A stretch of 64,000 nucleotides of DNA from Flavobacterium quisquiliarum. Its GTDB lineage: Bacteria; Bacteroidota; Bacteroidia; Flavobacteriales; Flavobacteriaceae. Below the pieces are notes generated by a model. The model was not told the origin of the DNA, searched no databases, and saw only the letters and a program-made list of their open reading frames with translations. Every line of letters starts with the position of its first letter. The stretch's first letter is position 1. Positions 44,654-53,688 of the stretch are shown here, piece after piece. The stretch spans positions 62,001 to 126,000 of the forward strand of contig NZ_WWEM01000010.1 in the NCBI RefSeq assembly GCF_019308285.1. The letters are read 5' to 3'. A program made the translations under genes and the position numbers.

Positions 44654-45289
44654 TTATTCTTTATTGATCTGAATAACATCATTTCCTGCAATCGCATAAA
44701 CTGTATCTTCTGAGCTGGGTTTTAGAAAATACTTTCCAGTAAACTCGCCAAAAGCAGGAAGAATGATTTGGTTGGGTTTGCAAAAGAAACAACGCAACTT
44801 TAAAGTTTGTAAACCCAAGCCACGCAAGACAATTCCCGGGTGGATATGTCCTGAAAAATTAAATAAGTCTTCTTTTTCTGTGGGATGATGCGTAAAAAAG
44901 AAAGCGTCAATTTCTAAAATCTCTGTGACAATTACTCCAATTTTTTTATAATGACTTTCATCAATAATATCATGATTTCCAGTAATTAAATAGGTTTCTT
45001 GTTTGTGATTAGAAAGCCATTCTTCAAATAAATTCCATTCTGCATTTTTAGTACTGTGGAATAAATCTCCCAGAAAAATTATTTTTTCAGGAAGAAAATG
45101 ATCCAAAACTGCTGTGATTTTTCTAAAATTTTCTGAAACAGCATTTTGCGGAATAGCAATTCCGTGTTTTCTAAAATGCGTTACTTTTCCCAAATGCACA
45201 TCAGAAATAATGACCGTTTTTTGTTTTTCCCAAAAGACGGCACCAGTTGAATGAAGTATAAAGTTTTCGTTTTTTAATTGGATATTCAT
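44654..45289 (-). CDS. pdeM: Ligase-associated metallophosphoesterase/endonuclease
   Basis: A 211-aa calcineurin-like phosphoesterase. Metal-binding motifs are VIISDVHLGKVTHFRKHG, FLGDLFHS, ITGNHD and a late SGHIHPG. Proteins of this type, next to an ATP-dependent DNA ligase and an Lhr-like helicase, are known as ligase-associated DNA damage response endonuclease PdeM. It starts 6 bases after the helicase and is last in the four-gene operon exonuclease-ligase-helicase-pdeM. Confidence 0.9.
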   Translation of the reverse strand: MNIQLKNENFILHSTGAVFWEKQKTVIISDVHLGKVTHFRKHGIAIPQNAVSENFRKITAVLDHFLPEKIIFLGDLFHSTKNAEWNLFEEWLSNHKQETYLITGNHDIIDESHYKKIGVIVTEILEIDAFFFTHHPTEKEDLFNFSGHIHPGIVLRGLGLQTLKLRCFFCKPNQIILPAFGEFTGKYFLKPSSEDTVYAIAGNDVIQINKE

Positions 45290-45295
45290 AAAGAT

Positions 45296-47755
45296 TTATT
45301 TCATATAAGATGCAGTCATTTTCTGAATTCTTTCAGCCAGAGTTTCGCTCGAAAGTTTTTCTCTCAATCGATCTGTAATGATTGGAAAACTAAAAGGCGT
45401 TGGTTTTAAACATTGTTTCCAAACAATTTTCTGACTTGCAATTCTTTCCAATGCTAAAATCAAACGTCCTTCTTCTAATTGATGTTCAAAAGTTTCTCTG
45501 TACGCCTGATGCAATAACAAATTATCAGGTTCAAAATCCCTAAAAACTTCAAATAATAATTGAGAACCACTTTGCAAATGTTTAGTTTTAACCATTTTTC
45601 CCGGAAAACCAGTAAAAACTAATCCGGAAATTACCGCTATATCTCTAAACTTTCTCCGCGCCATTTCGGTTGAATTTAAGCTTTTCTGCAAATCGTGATG
45701 GACGTATTCTGTAGAAAATAAATTATTATCTAAAACCGCTTCAATATCAATTTCCTGATCAGAAAGCAATTCAAATCCATAATCGTTATAAGCCAAAGAA
45801 AAAGTGATCGATTGTAATAAACTGATTCTGAATGCCAGTAAACTGGCTAAAGCTTCATGCACAAAACGTCCTTCAAACGGATAAAAAATAGCATGAAATC
45901 CTTCTCGGGTTTTAAAAGTTTCTATTAGAAATTCATCTGAACTTGGTACAATAGATTCTTTTCGCTGTCTTTTGAATAAAGGCTGTAAAGCTTTCAATTC
46001 TGGCGAAAGATTGTCGGTATTGGCGCGGTACAATTCCTGACGTAATAATTCACTCATTTGAGAAGACAGTGCCAAACGACCGCCCATCCAGCTTGCAATT
46101 TTAGATTCTTTCTTCGGACTCGCTTTTTTGACTAAAACCTGCATATTTCGAATACGGAATAATTCGAGTTTTTTTCCTGCAAAAATAAAAGTATCGCCAG
46201 GTTTTAATTTCGAAATGAACCATTCTTCAATCGTTCCGATATAACCACCACTCATGAATTTTACATTCATTACCGCATCGCCAACAATAGTTCCAATCTG
46301 CATTCTATGATGCATGGCAATCATTCGGCTGTTGATTTTGTAACAGCCATTTTCATCAATTTCGACTTTTTTGAATTCGTCATAAGCATGAAGACTTTGA
46401 CTGCCTTGTGTGATAAAATTCAAAATCCAGTTCCAGTTTTCAGCTGTAATGGTTTGATAACTAAATGTTCCCTGAATTTCTTTGAAAATTTCGTTTGGGT
46501 AAAATCCGTCAGAAACTGCAAGTGTGTTAAGATACTGAACCAAAACATCCCAGCTGTTTAAATACGGAACGCGATCTTCTATAACACTATTTTCGACAGC
46601 CTTTTTAAGTGCAGAAGCTTCGATTAATTCAATCGCATGAGTAGCTAGGAAATAAATAACACTTTCTTTCCCAGGCTGATGTCCGCTTCGTCCTGCGCGT
46701 TGCATAAAACGAGCAACGCCTTTAGGGCCTCCAACCTGAATAATCGATTCGACAGGAGCAAAGTCAACACCCAAATCTAAACTAGAAGTACAGACTACAA
46801 CTTTTAATTCTTCATTTCGAATAGCATTTTCTACCCAAAGTCTCGTTTCTCTATCAATGCTTCCGTGATGCATTGCCATTTCTCCTGCAAATTCAGGATA
46901 TTTTTCTAATAATCTCTGATACCAAATTTCGCAGGCCGAACGAACATTCGTAAAAATTAAAGTGGTTTTGCTGGCTTTTATAATTTTTGCTGCTTCATCG
47001 ATCAAATGTAATCCCATGTGCCCTCGCCAAGGATAAGCATCCATTTTCTCTGGAATAATAGAGACTACTTTTATCTTTTTATTGATAACCGCTTTTATTA
47101 AAACAGAATTATGGTAAGCTTGCGAATCTACTCCAAGCAAAACTTCCTGCGCTTGTTGCAGATTTCCAATTGTGGCAGAAATTCCCCAAATCCGAATGTT
47201 TTTTGCTATCGTTTTAAGTCTTGATAATGCCAGTTCCACTTGAACACCCCGTTTGGTTCCTAGTAATTCATGCCATTCGTCTATGACAATTGAACTGCAG
47301 TTTTTAAAAGTTGCCGCATATCCTTTTGAAGCCAAAAGCAATTGCAGACTTTCAGGAGTTGTAATCAGTAAATCGGGCATTTTCCCTTTTTGTTTGGCTC
47401 TTTCTGATGCAGAAGTATCTCCGGATCGAATTCCGACAGTCATTGGAATATCTAAATCTGTAAGCACTCGTTCTGCCGCTTGTTTAATTTCAACAGATAA
47501 AGATCTTAAAGGTGTGATCCAAATGGCTTTTAATCCTGAATTATGCTTGGTTTTATAATTCGGATTTTCTTTGATATAATTTAAAATGATTGGAAGCCAA
47601 AGTGCGTATGTTTTTCCGCTTCCAGTTGGAGCATTTAACAAGCCGTTTTTTCCCTGCAAAAAAGCAGTCCAGGTCTGAGTCTGAAACGGAAAAGGTTTCC
47701 ATCCCTGACTTTCAAACCAGTCACTGGCAATCGTAAATAACTGCTCTCTGTTCAT
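45296..47755 (-). CDS. Ligase-associated Lhr-like DEXH helicase
   Basis: An 819-aa superfamily 2 helicase. Motif I is NAPTGSGKTYALWLPI near residue 38, motif II IDEWHELLG (DEWH), motif III ISATIGN and motif VI MQRAGRSGHQPG. The C-terminal half is an Lhr-type winged-helix and DUF4145-like region. It abuts the ligase gene without a gap. In bacteria with this gene set the helicase is thought to unwind DNA during a ligase-linked repair pathway. Confidence 0.93.
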   Translation of the reverse strand: MNREQLFTIASDWFESQGWKPFPFQTQTWTAFLQGKNGLLNAPTGSGKTYALWLPIILNYIKENPNYKTKHNSGLKAIWITPLRSLSVEIKQAAERVLTDLDIPMTVGIRSGDTSASERAKQKGKMPDLLITTPESLQLLLASKGYAATFKNCSSIVIDEWHELLGTKRGVQVELALSRLKTIAKNIRIWGISATIGNLQQAQEVLLGVDSQAYHNSVLIKAVINKKIKVVSIIPEKMDAYPWRGHMGLHLIDEAAKIIKASKTTLIFTNVRSACEIWYQRLLEKYPEFAGEMAMHHGSIDRETRLWVENAIRNEELKVVVCTSSLDLGVDFAPVESIIQVGGPKGVARFMQRAGRSGHQPGKESVIYFLATHAIELIEASALKKAVENSVIEDRVPYLNSWDVLVQYLNTLAVSDGFYPNEIFKEIQGTFSYQTITAENWNWILNFITQGSQSLHAYDEFKKVEIDENGCYKINSRMIAMHHRMQIGTIVGDAVMNVKFMSGGYIGTIEEWFISKLKPGDTFIFAGKKLELFRIRNMQVLVKKASPKKESKIASWMGGRLALSSQMSELLRQELYRANTDNLSPELKALQPLFKRQRKESIVPSSDEFLIETFKTREGFHAIFYPFEGRFVHEALASLLAFRISLLQSITFSLAYNDYGFELLSDQEIDIEAVLDNNLFSTEYVHHDLQKSLNSTEMARRKFRDIAVISGLVFTGFPGKMVKTKHLQSGSQLLFEVFRDFEPDNLLLHQAYRETFEHQLEEGRLILALERIASQKIVWKQCLKPTPFSFPIITDRLREKLSSETLAERIQKMTASYMK

Positions 47756-49357
47756 TTATACAATTAAATTTTTTAAATCTTCTATTGAATTAGCTTCATC
47801 GATTTTTTTATCGTGTCGCCATCTTAAAATTCGCGGAAAACGGGTTGCAACACCGCTTTTATGTCTTTTGGAAAGTGCAATGCCTTCAAAACCAATTTCA
47901 AAAACTAATTTTGGAGTTACACTTCGTACAGGCCCAAATCGTTCTAAAGTATTTTTTTTGATAAAATCGTCTACCATTCTAAATTCTGCATCGGTTAAAC
48001 CAGAATATGCCTTCGCAAAAGTTACTAGTTCTCGTTCGTTATTCTCATTTTCCTGCCAAAGGGCAAAAGTATAATCAGTAAATAAATTCGATCGTCGTCC
48101 GTGACCTCGCATTGCATAGGTTAGAACAGCATCTATGGTTAAAGGTTCTATTTTCCATTTCCACCAATCGCCTTTTTTTCTTCCAACTAAATAGGGAGAA
48201 TCTTTTCGTTTGAGCATTAGACCTTCGCTTTTCAATTCGCGTGATTTTAATCTTTCGTTTGTGACATCTTCCCAAGACGAGAAATTAATTCTCTCTGAAA
48301 GTTGCAACGGAATTTCTTTTCCAATCAAAGTGGTAAATAATTCTTCTAGTAACGTTCGACGTTCTTCATAAGGAAGATTCCGAATATCATTTCCCTGCCA
48401 TTCTAATAAATCATAAGCTTTAATGATTACAGGAGAATTTTTTAAAACAGAAGCTGAAACATTTTTACGGCCAATTCTAGTTTGCAAATCATTAAATGTT
48501 CCAATTTGATTATCAATAAAAGGAAGAATTTCTCCGTCAATAACAGTTCCGTCTGGAATATTTCCAAGGAAAGATTGAAACTCTGGATATTTATCGGTTA
48601 CTAATTCTTCGCCACGGCTCCAGACATATATTTCATTTTCCCGAATAATGGTTTGAGAACGAATTCCGTCCCATTTATGTTCGGCGCTCCAGTCTTCCGG
48701 ATTTCCTAAAGAAGAAACTTCGCCTTCAATTGGATAAGCCAAATAAAACGGATACGGTTTTGATAAATAATCACTGCTTCTTTCATCCAGAATCAATTCC
48801 TGAAACGTAATCGTATTCGGATTCCAATCGCCCATTAATTTATAAGCAAGCGTGTCTTCGTCTATGTTTTCAGCTTTAGAGAGTGCACGGGTCATTAATT
48901 TATGACTTAAACCAATTCTAAAACTTCCTGTTATTAATTTAGTAAAAACGAATCTTTCGTAATAATTCAAGTTCAGCCAATTGGTTTGCAGATATTCTTT
49001 TTTTTCTGAATCGGTTTTCTTTTTTAAAGCAATGATTTCCTGTAAAAATTCGGTCAAGCTTTTATCAGAATGTTCTTTTGTTGTTGGAATAACCAAAGCA
49101 ATAGTTTCGGCCAAATCGCCGACAATATGGTAACTTTCTTCAAACAACCAAAGTGGAATATTGGCCAATTCATTCGCCCATAAACGTAATAAAGTAGTAT
49201 TAACAGGTCGGGGAGGACGGCGATGAGAAAGGATAGCGATTGTCCAGACTTTATCCTCATCACTTGCTTTTAGAAAATAGTTTGTCAAAGCATCTACTTT
49301 TACCGATGTTTTATTAGAACTATCTAAGGTTTTTATAAGCTCGGCAAAGTTTTTCAT
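47756..49357 (-). CDS. ATP-dependent DNA ligase
   Basis: A 533-aa ligase joining nicked DNA with ATP. An N-terminal helical domain (about 1-190) precedes the nucleotidyltransferase domain with Lys228 in EHKWDGIRSQ, RGEELVTDKYPE, VIDGEILPF and LMLKRKDSPYLVGRKKGDWWKWK, and an OB domain to the end. The type matches the ligases of the ligase-associated repair operon. Its ATG lies nine bases from a run of fifteen heptamer repeats, so its leader or promoter region is variable in principle. Confidence 0.94.
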   Translation of the reverse strand: MKNFAELIKTLDSSNKTSVKVDALTNYFLKASDEDKVWTIAILSHRRPPRPVNTTLLRLWANELANIPLWLFEESYHIVGDLAETIALVIPTTKEHSDKSLTEFLQEIIALKKKTDSEKKEYLQTNWLNLNYYERFVFTKLITGSFRIGLSHKLMTRALSKAENIDEDTLAYKLMGDWNPNTITFQELILDERSSDYLSKPYPFYLAYPIEGEVSSLGNPEDWSAEHKWDGIRSQTIIRENEIYVWSRGEELVTDKYPEFQSFLGNIPDGTVIDGEILPFIDNQIGTFNDLQTRIGRKNVSASVLKNSPVIIKAYDLLEWQGNDIRNLPYEERRTLLEELFTTLIGKEIPLQLSERINFSSWEDVTNERLKSRELKSEGLMLKRKDSPYLVGRKKGDWWKWKIEPLTIDAVLTYAMRGHGRRSNLFTDYTFALWQENENNERELVTFAKAYSGLTDAEFRMVDDFIKKNTLERFGPVRSVTPKLVFEIGFEGIALSKRHKSGVATRFPRILRWRHDKKIDEANSIEDLKNLIV

Positions 49358-49366
49358 TTTTTTAAG

Positions 49367-49471
49367 TTATGGGTTATGGGTTATGGGTTATGGGTTATGG
49401 GTTATGGGTTATGGGTTATGGGTTATGGGTTATGGGTTATGGGTTATGGGTTATGGGTTATGGGTTATGGG
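49367..49471. repeat. Fifteen-copy heptamer tandem repeat (TTATGGG)
   Basis: TTATGGG is repeated fifteen times without error over 105 bp between the exonuclease and ligase genes. On the minus strand it reads CCCATAA. Perfect repeats of this length are prone to slippage; a change in copy number would alter the spacing in front of the ligase gene. Confidence 0.95.
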
Positions 49472-49551
49472 GAGGAGTTAGACATCGAACAACGTTTAAC
49501 TTATAACTTTTAAAGTATCGCATAACGTTTGACTCTTAACTTCTAACTTAC

Positions 49552-50556
49552 CTAACTTTCCTCTATGTCATTCGTTTCTCCTTCATATTGTGTGTTTGCA
49601 GTTCTGGCATCGTAACCCAATTCTCTAAGGTATTTTGAAAATATGTCCGAATATCCGTGCGTACAAATCACTCTTTCTGCGCCGGTAGCTTTGATACTTT
49701 CTAATAAACCTGTCCAGTCACAATGATCACTTAGAACAAAACCGCGGTCAACGGCGCGTCTTCGTCTTGCGCCACGAAAAGCCATCCAGCCACTTGCAGA
49801 ACCCGTTACAAAAGGAGTCATTCTTCTAATCCAGGTACTTCCGTGTGCGCTTGGCGGGGCAATTACAATGTTTCCCAATAAATCTTCTTTTTTGGTTTCT
49901 GTAGTCACTCGTATTGTTGGAGGTAAATCAATTAAGGGACGAACAATTTCAGTCATGTTTTCGATTGCACCATGCGTGTAAATTGTTCCAATATGGGGAT
50001 CGATATATTTTAATAATTGTTGTGCTTTTCCTAAAGAATATCCAAAGAGAACTGAAGTTTTTCCTTCTGCGCGATTTTCAGCCCACCAATTATTTATTTC
50101 CGTCATTACATCAGCTTGTGGTTCCCATTTGAATGCGGGAAGTCCGAAAGTACATTCGGTAATAAAAGAATGACATTTTACAACTTCATACGGAACAGAA
50201 ATTCCATCATCTTCTGTTTTGTAATCTCCCGTAAATACCCAGATTTCGCCTTTGTATTCTACTTTTATTTGAGCAGAACCAATAATATGTCCTGCGGGAT
50301 GAAGAGAGAATTTTACTCCGTTTATAGTAAATGTTTCATTCCAGTCTTTTCCTGTAACATTAATATCGCCAAGACGGTATTTTATGATGGGCACATTGGT
50401 ATGATGCGTAATGTAATTTTGATGTCCCCACCTTGCATGATCAGAATGACCGTGTGTAATAATGGCATTTTTAACAGGTCTCCAGGGATCAAGATAAACA
50501 TCTGCCTGCTGACAATAAATGCCTTTATCGTTAAATTGTAGTAAAGGTGGATTCAT
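49552..50556 (-). CDS. Ligase-associated MBL-fold DNA exonuclease
   Basis: A 334-aa metallo-beta-lactamase-fold nuclease of the SNM1/beta-CASP-like group. The zinc motif THGHSDHARWG is at about residues 34-44, followed by HPAGHIIGSAQI, FTGDYKTED and SDHCDWTGL near the C-terminus. Proteins of this type occur upstream of the ligase-helicase-PdeM set. It is the first gene of that leftward operon, separated from the ligase by about 190 bases including the heptamer repeat. Confidence 0.93.
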   Translation of the reverse strand: MNPPLLQFNDKGIYCQQADVYLDPWRPVKNAIITHGHSDHARWGHQNYITHHTNVPIIKYRLGDINVTGKDWNETFTINGVKFSLHPAGHIIGSAQIKVEYKGEIWVFTGDYKTEDDGISVPYEVVKCHSFITECTFGLPAFKWEPQADVMTEINNWWAENRAEGKTSVLFGYSLGKAQQLLKYIDPHIGTIYTHGAIENMTEIVRPLIDLPPTIRVTTETKKEDLLGNIVIAPPSAHGSTWIRRMTPFVTGSASGWMAFRGARRRRAVDRGFVLSDHCDWTGLLESIKATGAERVICTHGYSDIFSKYLRELGYDARTANTQYEGETNDIEES

Positions 50557-50584
50557 CTTCTAGGATTACATAATTATAGTTTTA

Positions 50585-50692
50585 CTATCTTGTGGCCATT
50601 ACAAGATAAGTAATCAACGAAATACTCAAGACAAACGTAAAGACGTTTATAAAATGGAGCATTGCATACGAATATTTATATTTTGATGACAT
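50585..50692 (-). CDS. Small membrane protein (35 aa)
   Basis: A 35-codon ORF just upstream of the exonuclease gene, same strand. A tyrosine-rich N-terminus (MSSKYKYSYAMLHF) precedes one hydrophobic helix (INVFTFVLSISLITYLVM). It is flanked by an acidic 107-aa protein gene and the exonuclease. No family known; length and position make it a possible but unproven gene. Confidence 0.45.
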   Translation of the reverse strand: MSSKYKYSYAMLHFINVFTFVLSISLITYLVMATR

Positions 50693-50706
50693 AATGATTC
50701 CTGATT

Positions 50707-51030
50707 TTAATGTTCGAAATTTTTGTAATTGATGCAGTTGTATTTTTCATCCTCATGATCCAGATTATAACTATCATAAGGATTGGCTTCATCATAAGTT
50801 GAAAAGGGCGTATTATCTTCTGCAATATTTAAACCGCTTTCTATGATTTCGTAAGAATCATCAGTAAACGAATTGAAATCATTTCTATAAGTACTGGTGT
50901 CAGAATTTTGTCCAGTAGTAAATTCTTCGTCCATAGCTTCATTTTCATGAGCTGTGTCAATATGATCAGGTTTACTGCATTTAAAATCATTAAATTTTGC
51001 AGCATCTAAGTTGTTGTCAATTGTTTCCAT
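50707..51030 (-). CDS. Acidic hypothetical protein
   Basis: A 107-aa soluble, highly acidic, Asn- and Tyr-rich protein with no signal peptide, no hydrophobic core motif and low-complexity stretches (SYEIIESGLNIAEDN, YDEANPYDSYNLDHEDEKY). It is probably intrinsically disordered. I recognise no family. It reads leftward and is separated by 14 bases from the 35-aa ORF, with which it may share a transcript. Confidence 0.5.
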   Translation of the reverse strand: METIDNNLDAAKFNDFKCSKPDHIDTAHENEAMDEEFTTGQNSDTSTYRNDFNSFTDDSYEIIESGLNIAEDNTPFSTYDEANPYDSYNLDHEDEKYNCINYKNFEH

Positions 51031-51232
51031 AATTGCTCTTTTAAATTAGATAATTTTCAACTTTTGATATATACAAATTTGAAAATTAGATCATTAAAAA
51101 GATTATAGGATTTAATTTTAATCTTACATGATTTGTTTATTCTTATTTTATAATAATCAAATATAATTCTGTAAAAAAGATCAAGTAGGATTGTCCAACT
51201 TTGTATATCAATAATTTAAAAAATTAAATATC

Positions 51233-51364
51233 ATGGAAACTTCAAAAAAAGATTCGAAATCTGGAATGAAAGATTCTGGAAAAACTCAAAAATCAGCTAC
51301 TGGTTCTAGAGGAAAAAGCACTACAACTAAATCAACAGATTCTAAAGGTAGAGCTGGACATTAA
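51233..51364 (+). CDS. Small Lys/Ser/Thr-rich disordered protein (43 aa)
   Basis: A 43-codon ORF with the composition Lys, Ser, Thr, Gly and Asp only in most positions (ETSKKDSKSGMKDSGKTQKS, then GSRGKSTTTKSTDSKGRAGH). It has a normal ATG and a strong terminator 32 bases downstream, and no other gene uses that terminator on the plus strand, which supports it being expressed. Similar short repetitive basic proteins are often stress-induced; function unknown. Confidence 0.6.
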   Translation: METSKKDSKSGMKDSGKTQKSATGSRGKSTTTKSTDSKGRAGH

Positions 51365-51395
51365 TTTTTTTTGATACTATTTTAGAATTAAAAAT

Positions 51396-51431
51396 AAAAG
51401 CGTGCTGTTTAGTTATAGACAGCACGCTTTT
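51396..51431. terminator. Bidirectional intrinsic terminator
   Basis: AAAAGCGTGCTGT pairs with ACAGCACGCTTTT, a perfect 13-bp stem with a 10-base loop. It lies between the 43-aa ORF (plus) and the DsbA-like gene (minus). Confidence 0.9.
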
Positions 51432-51453
51432 AGATTTTTTATAAGTTTAAATT

Positions 51454-52083
51454 TTACTTTAAAACTTCCTGAATTGTTTTTACAAAAGTTTCAATTGGCT
51501 GAGCACCAGAAACAGCATATTTACGATCAAAAACAAAAAACGGAACGCCTTGAACTCCAATTTCACCAGCTTCTTTAATATCCGATTCTACTTCTTTGAT
51601 AAATAAAGTTTCGCTTTCCAGCACTTCTCTAATTTCATTTTCATCTAAACCTGCCTGAATTCCTAATTTAATTAAAGTTTGACCGTTGTTTAAATCTTCG
51701 CCATCAGTAAAATAAGCTTTGAAGAAAATTTCTTCCATTCGATCGCCCATATTTTTGGTTTTAGCCAATTGAATAATTCTGTGAGCATTTAAAGAATTAG
51801 AAATAACCGCTTTATCAAAGTTGTAATCTAAGCCGACACTTTTGGCGCGTTCTGCGACTCCTTTATGCATTTCTTTAGATTGTTCAATCGATATGCCTTT
51901 TCTTTCAGCTAAAAACGTGTAAACGTCCATGTCAGGTTGAGAAGTAATAGTAGGATCCAGCTGAAAGCTTTTCCATTCGATTTCAAATTCGTTGTTAGGA
52001 AACACTGCAAGCGCTGTTTCCAACTGTCTTTTTCCGATATAACAAAACGGACACATGATGTCCGACCAAATTTCTATTTTCAT
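51454..52083 (-). CDS. DsbA-family oxidoreductase (FrnE-like)
   Basis: A 209-aa cytosolic thioredoxin-fold protein without a signal peptide. The redox motif CPFC is in SDIMCPFCYIGKRQLE (Cys12, Cys15), and the cis-Pro motif is GVQGVPFFVFDRKYAVSGAQ. The helical insert and lack of export signal fit the FrnE/2-hydroxychromene-2-carboxylate isomerase-like subgroup, implicated in oxidative stress and polyketide metabolism. It is a single gene with its own terminator. Confidence 0.9.
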   Translation of the reverse strand: MKIEIWSDIMCPFCYIGKRQLETALAVFPNNEFEIEWKSFQLDPTITSQPDMDVYTFLAERKGISIEQSKEMHKGVAERAKSVGLDYNFDKAVISNSLNAHRIIQLAKTKNMGDRMEEIFFKAYFTDGEDLNNGQTLIKLGIQAGLDENEIREVLESETLFIKEVESDIKEAGEIGVQGVPFFVFDRKYAVSGAQPIETFVKTIQEVLK

Positions 52084-52136
52084 AATTCAAAGATACAAAA
52101 TTTGTTGCTTCAAGTTTTTGGATTGTGCTGAATTTA

Positions 52137-52275
52137 AACGCAAAGAGCGCTAAGTTTTTTTTCTAAGGCTTGTGTTTACAAACGCTAAGTTCGCAAAGCT
52201 TTGTAGATAAAGCTTTGCGAACTTAGCGTTTTCTATAAACAATCTAAATCAAAAAAACCTTGCGTTCTTTGCGTT
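52137..52275. repeat. Dispersed hairpin repeat, copy 1
   Basis: An inner perfect 23-bp stem (arms 52180-52202 and 52209-52231, core GCTAAGTTCGCAAAGC) with a 6-base loop lies inside imperfect outer arms built from AACGCAAAG words (52137-52160 and 52253-52275). The same words and nesting recur at 56571-56683. The gap from 52084 to 52462 holds only this element and the dnaN terminator. Confidence 0.8.
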
Positions 52276-52326
52276 AAAAATCTGCACAAAGTATATTAAC
52301 TCGAAACAAAAATGAATCCAAATAAA

Positions 52327-52357
52327 AAACCGCAACTCTTTATGGGAATTGCGGTTT
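52327..52357 (-). terminator. Intrinsic terminator after dnaN
   Basis: AAACCGCAA pairs with TTGCGGTTT over 9 bp; on the minus strand a run of T follows. It lies about 105 bases after the dnaN stop. Confidence 0.7.
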
Positions 52358-52462
52358 CTAGGTATAAAAAATGGTTGGTTAATAGCGATATCTTTTTTTT
52401 ACAATGATATATCTTTTATTTAAAACTAAAAAATATCCCTGTAACAGAAAGAAACTTTAATG

Positions 52463-53581
52463 TTAACTATTTAACATTACAGGCATTACTAACATAGTAA
52501 CAGTTTCTCCTTCTTCTAAACCATCAACTGGAGTTAAAATACCAGCTCTATTTGGCAATGACATTTCAAGCATGATCATGTCAGATTGTAGGTTTGTCAA
52601 CATCTCAGTTAAGAAACGAGAGTTAAAACCAATTTGAAGATCATCTCCTTGATAATCACAAGTCAATCTTTCTTCTGCTTTGTTGGAGTAATCGATGTCT
52701 TCTGCAGAAACGTTTAATTCTGCTCCGGCAATTTTCAAACGAATTTGGTGTGTAGTTTTGTTAGAGAAAATCGCAACACGCTTAACAGAACTTAAAAATA
52801 AAGAACGGTCAATCATTAATTTGTTTGGATTTTCTTTTGGAATTACCGCTTCGTAGTTAGGGTATTTCCCGTCGATTAAACGACACATTAAGATATAATT
52901 ATCAAATGAGAAAGTCGCATTTGAATCGTTGTATTCAATTTTTACTTCAGCATCAGAAGAACCTAAAATACTTTTTAAAATATTTAAAGGTTTTTTAGGC
53001 ATGATAAAATCAGCAACCTGAGAAGCTTTTACGTCTGTACGTGAATATTTTACCAATTTATGAGCATCTGTAGCTACGAAGATTAATCCTTCTGGTGAAA
53101 ACTGGAAGAAAACCCCAGACATTACCGGACGTAAATCATCATTTCCGGCAGCAAAAATAGTTTTGCTTACCGCTGTTGCTAAAACTTCAGCAGGAACTAA
53201 AGTTACAGATGGATCTTCAAGACTTACTGCTTTTGGAAATTCTTCTCCAGCTGCGTAAGCTAATGCATATTTACCAGAGTTAGAGCTAATTTCTACTGTG
53301 TTGTTATCTTCAACAGTAAAAGTTAATGGCTGTTCAGGGAAAGTTTTTAAAATTTCAAGCAAAAGTTTCGCTGGCACAGCAACACTTCCTTTACTTGTAG
53401 AATCGATTGATAATGTAGCCGACATAGTCGTTTCAAGATCCGAAGCCGAAACTGTTAACTCATTATTGTTTAGTTCAAATAAAAAGTTGTCTAAAATTGG
53501 TAACGTATTGTTACTGTTAATTACACTACCTAAAACTTGTAATTGTTTTAATAAGTACGAACTCGATACTATAAATTTCAT
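52463..53581 (-). CDS. dnaN: DNA polymerase III beta subunit (sliding clamp)
   Basis: A 372-aa clamp. The start at 53581 gives the usual MKFIVSSSYLLKQLQVLG; the ORF extends 12 codons upstream without an ATG. Motifs include TLPILDNFLFEL, the ATDAHKLVKYSR segment typical of domain 2, and a C-terminal MLVMPVMLN, equivalent to the conserved M-P end that touches partner proteins. It forms the ring that tethers the replicative polymerase. It lies next to the gldG/gldF pair, not next to dnaA. Confidence 0.97.
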   Translation of the reverse strand: MKFIVSSSYLLKQLQVLGSVINSNNTLPILDNFLFELNNNELTVSASDLETTMSATLSIDSTSKGSVAVPAKLLLEILKTFPEQPLTFTVEDNNTVEISSNSGKYALAYAAGEEFPKAVSLEDPSVTLVPAEVLATAVSKTIFAAGNDDLRPVMSGVFFQFSPEGLIFVATDAHKLVKYSRTDVKASQVADFIMPKKPLNILKSILGSSDAEVKIEYNDSNATFSFDNYILMCRLIDGKYPNYEAVIPKENPNKLMIDRSLFLSSVKRVAIFSNKTTHQIRLKIAGAELNVSAEDIDYSNKAEERLTCDYQGDDLQIGFNSRFLTEMLTNLQSDMIMLEMSLPNRAGILTPVDGLEEGETVTMLVMPVMLNS

Positions 53582-53641
53582 CTGTTTTATTTTATTTTTT
53601 GATGGATGCTTTAGCAAATAAAGGGCTAAATATACGGATTA

Positions 53642-53649
53642 CAAATATA
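53642..53649 (-). promoter_or_regulatory. -7 element (TATATTTG) of dnaN
   Basis: On the minus strand TATATTTG fits the consensus, about 60 bases before the dnaN ATG. The upstream TTTG is too close (12 bases) to be a standard -33 box. Confidence 0.5.
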
Positions 53650-53688
53650 TCTTAAACTATCCAAAGTATTACATTTTTTTATTAACAT

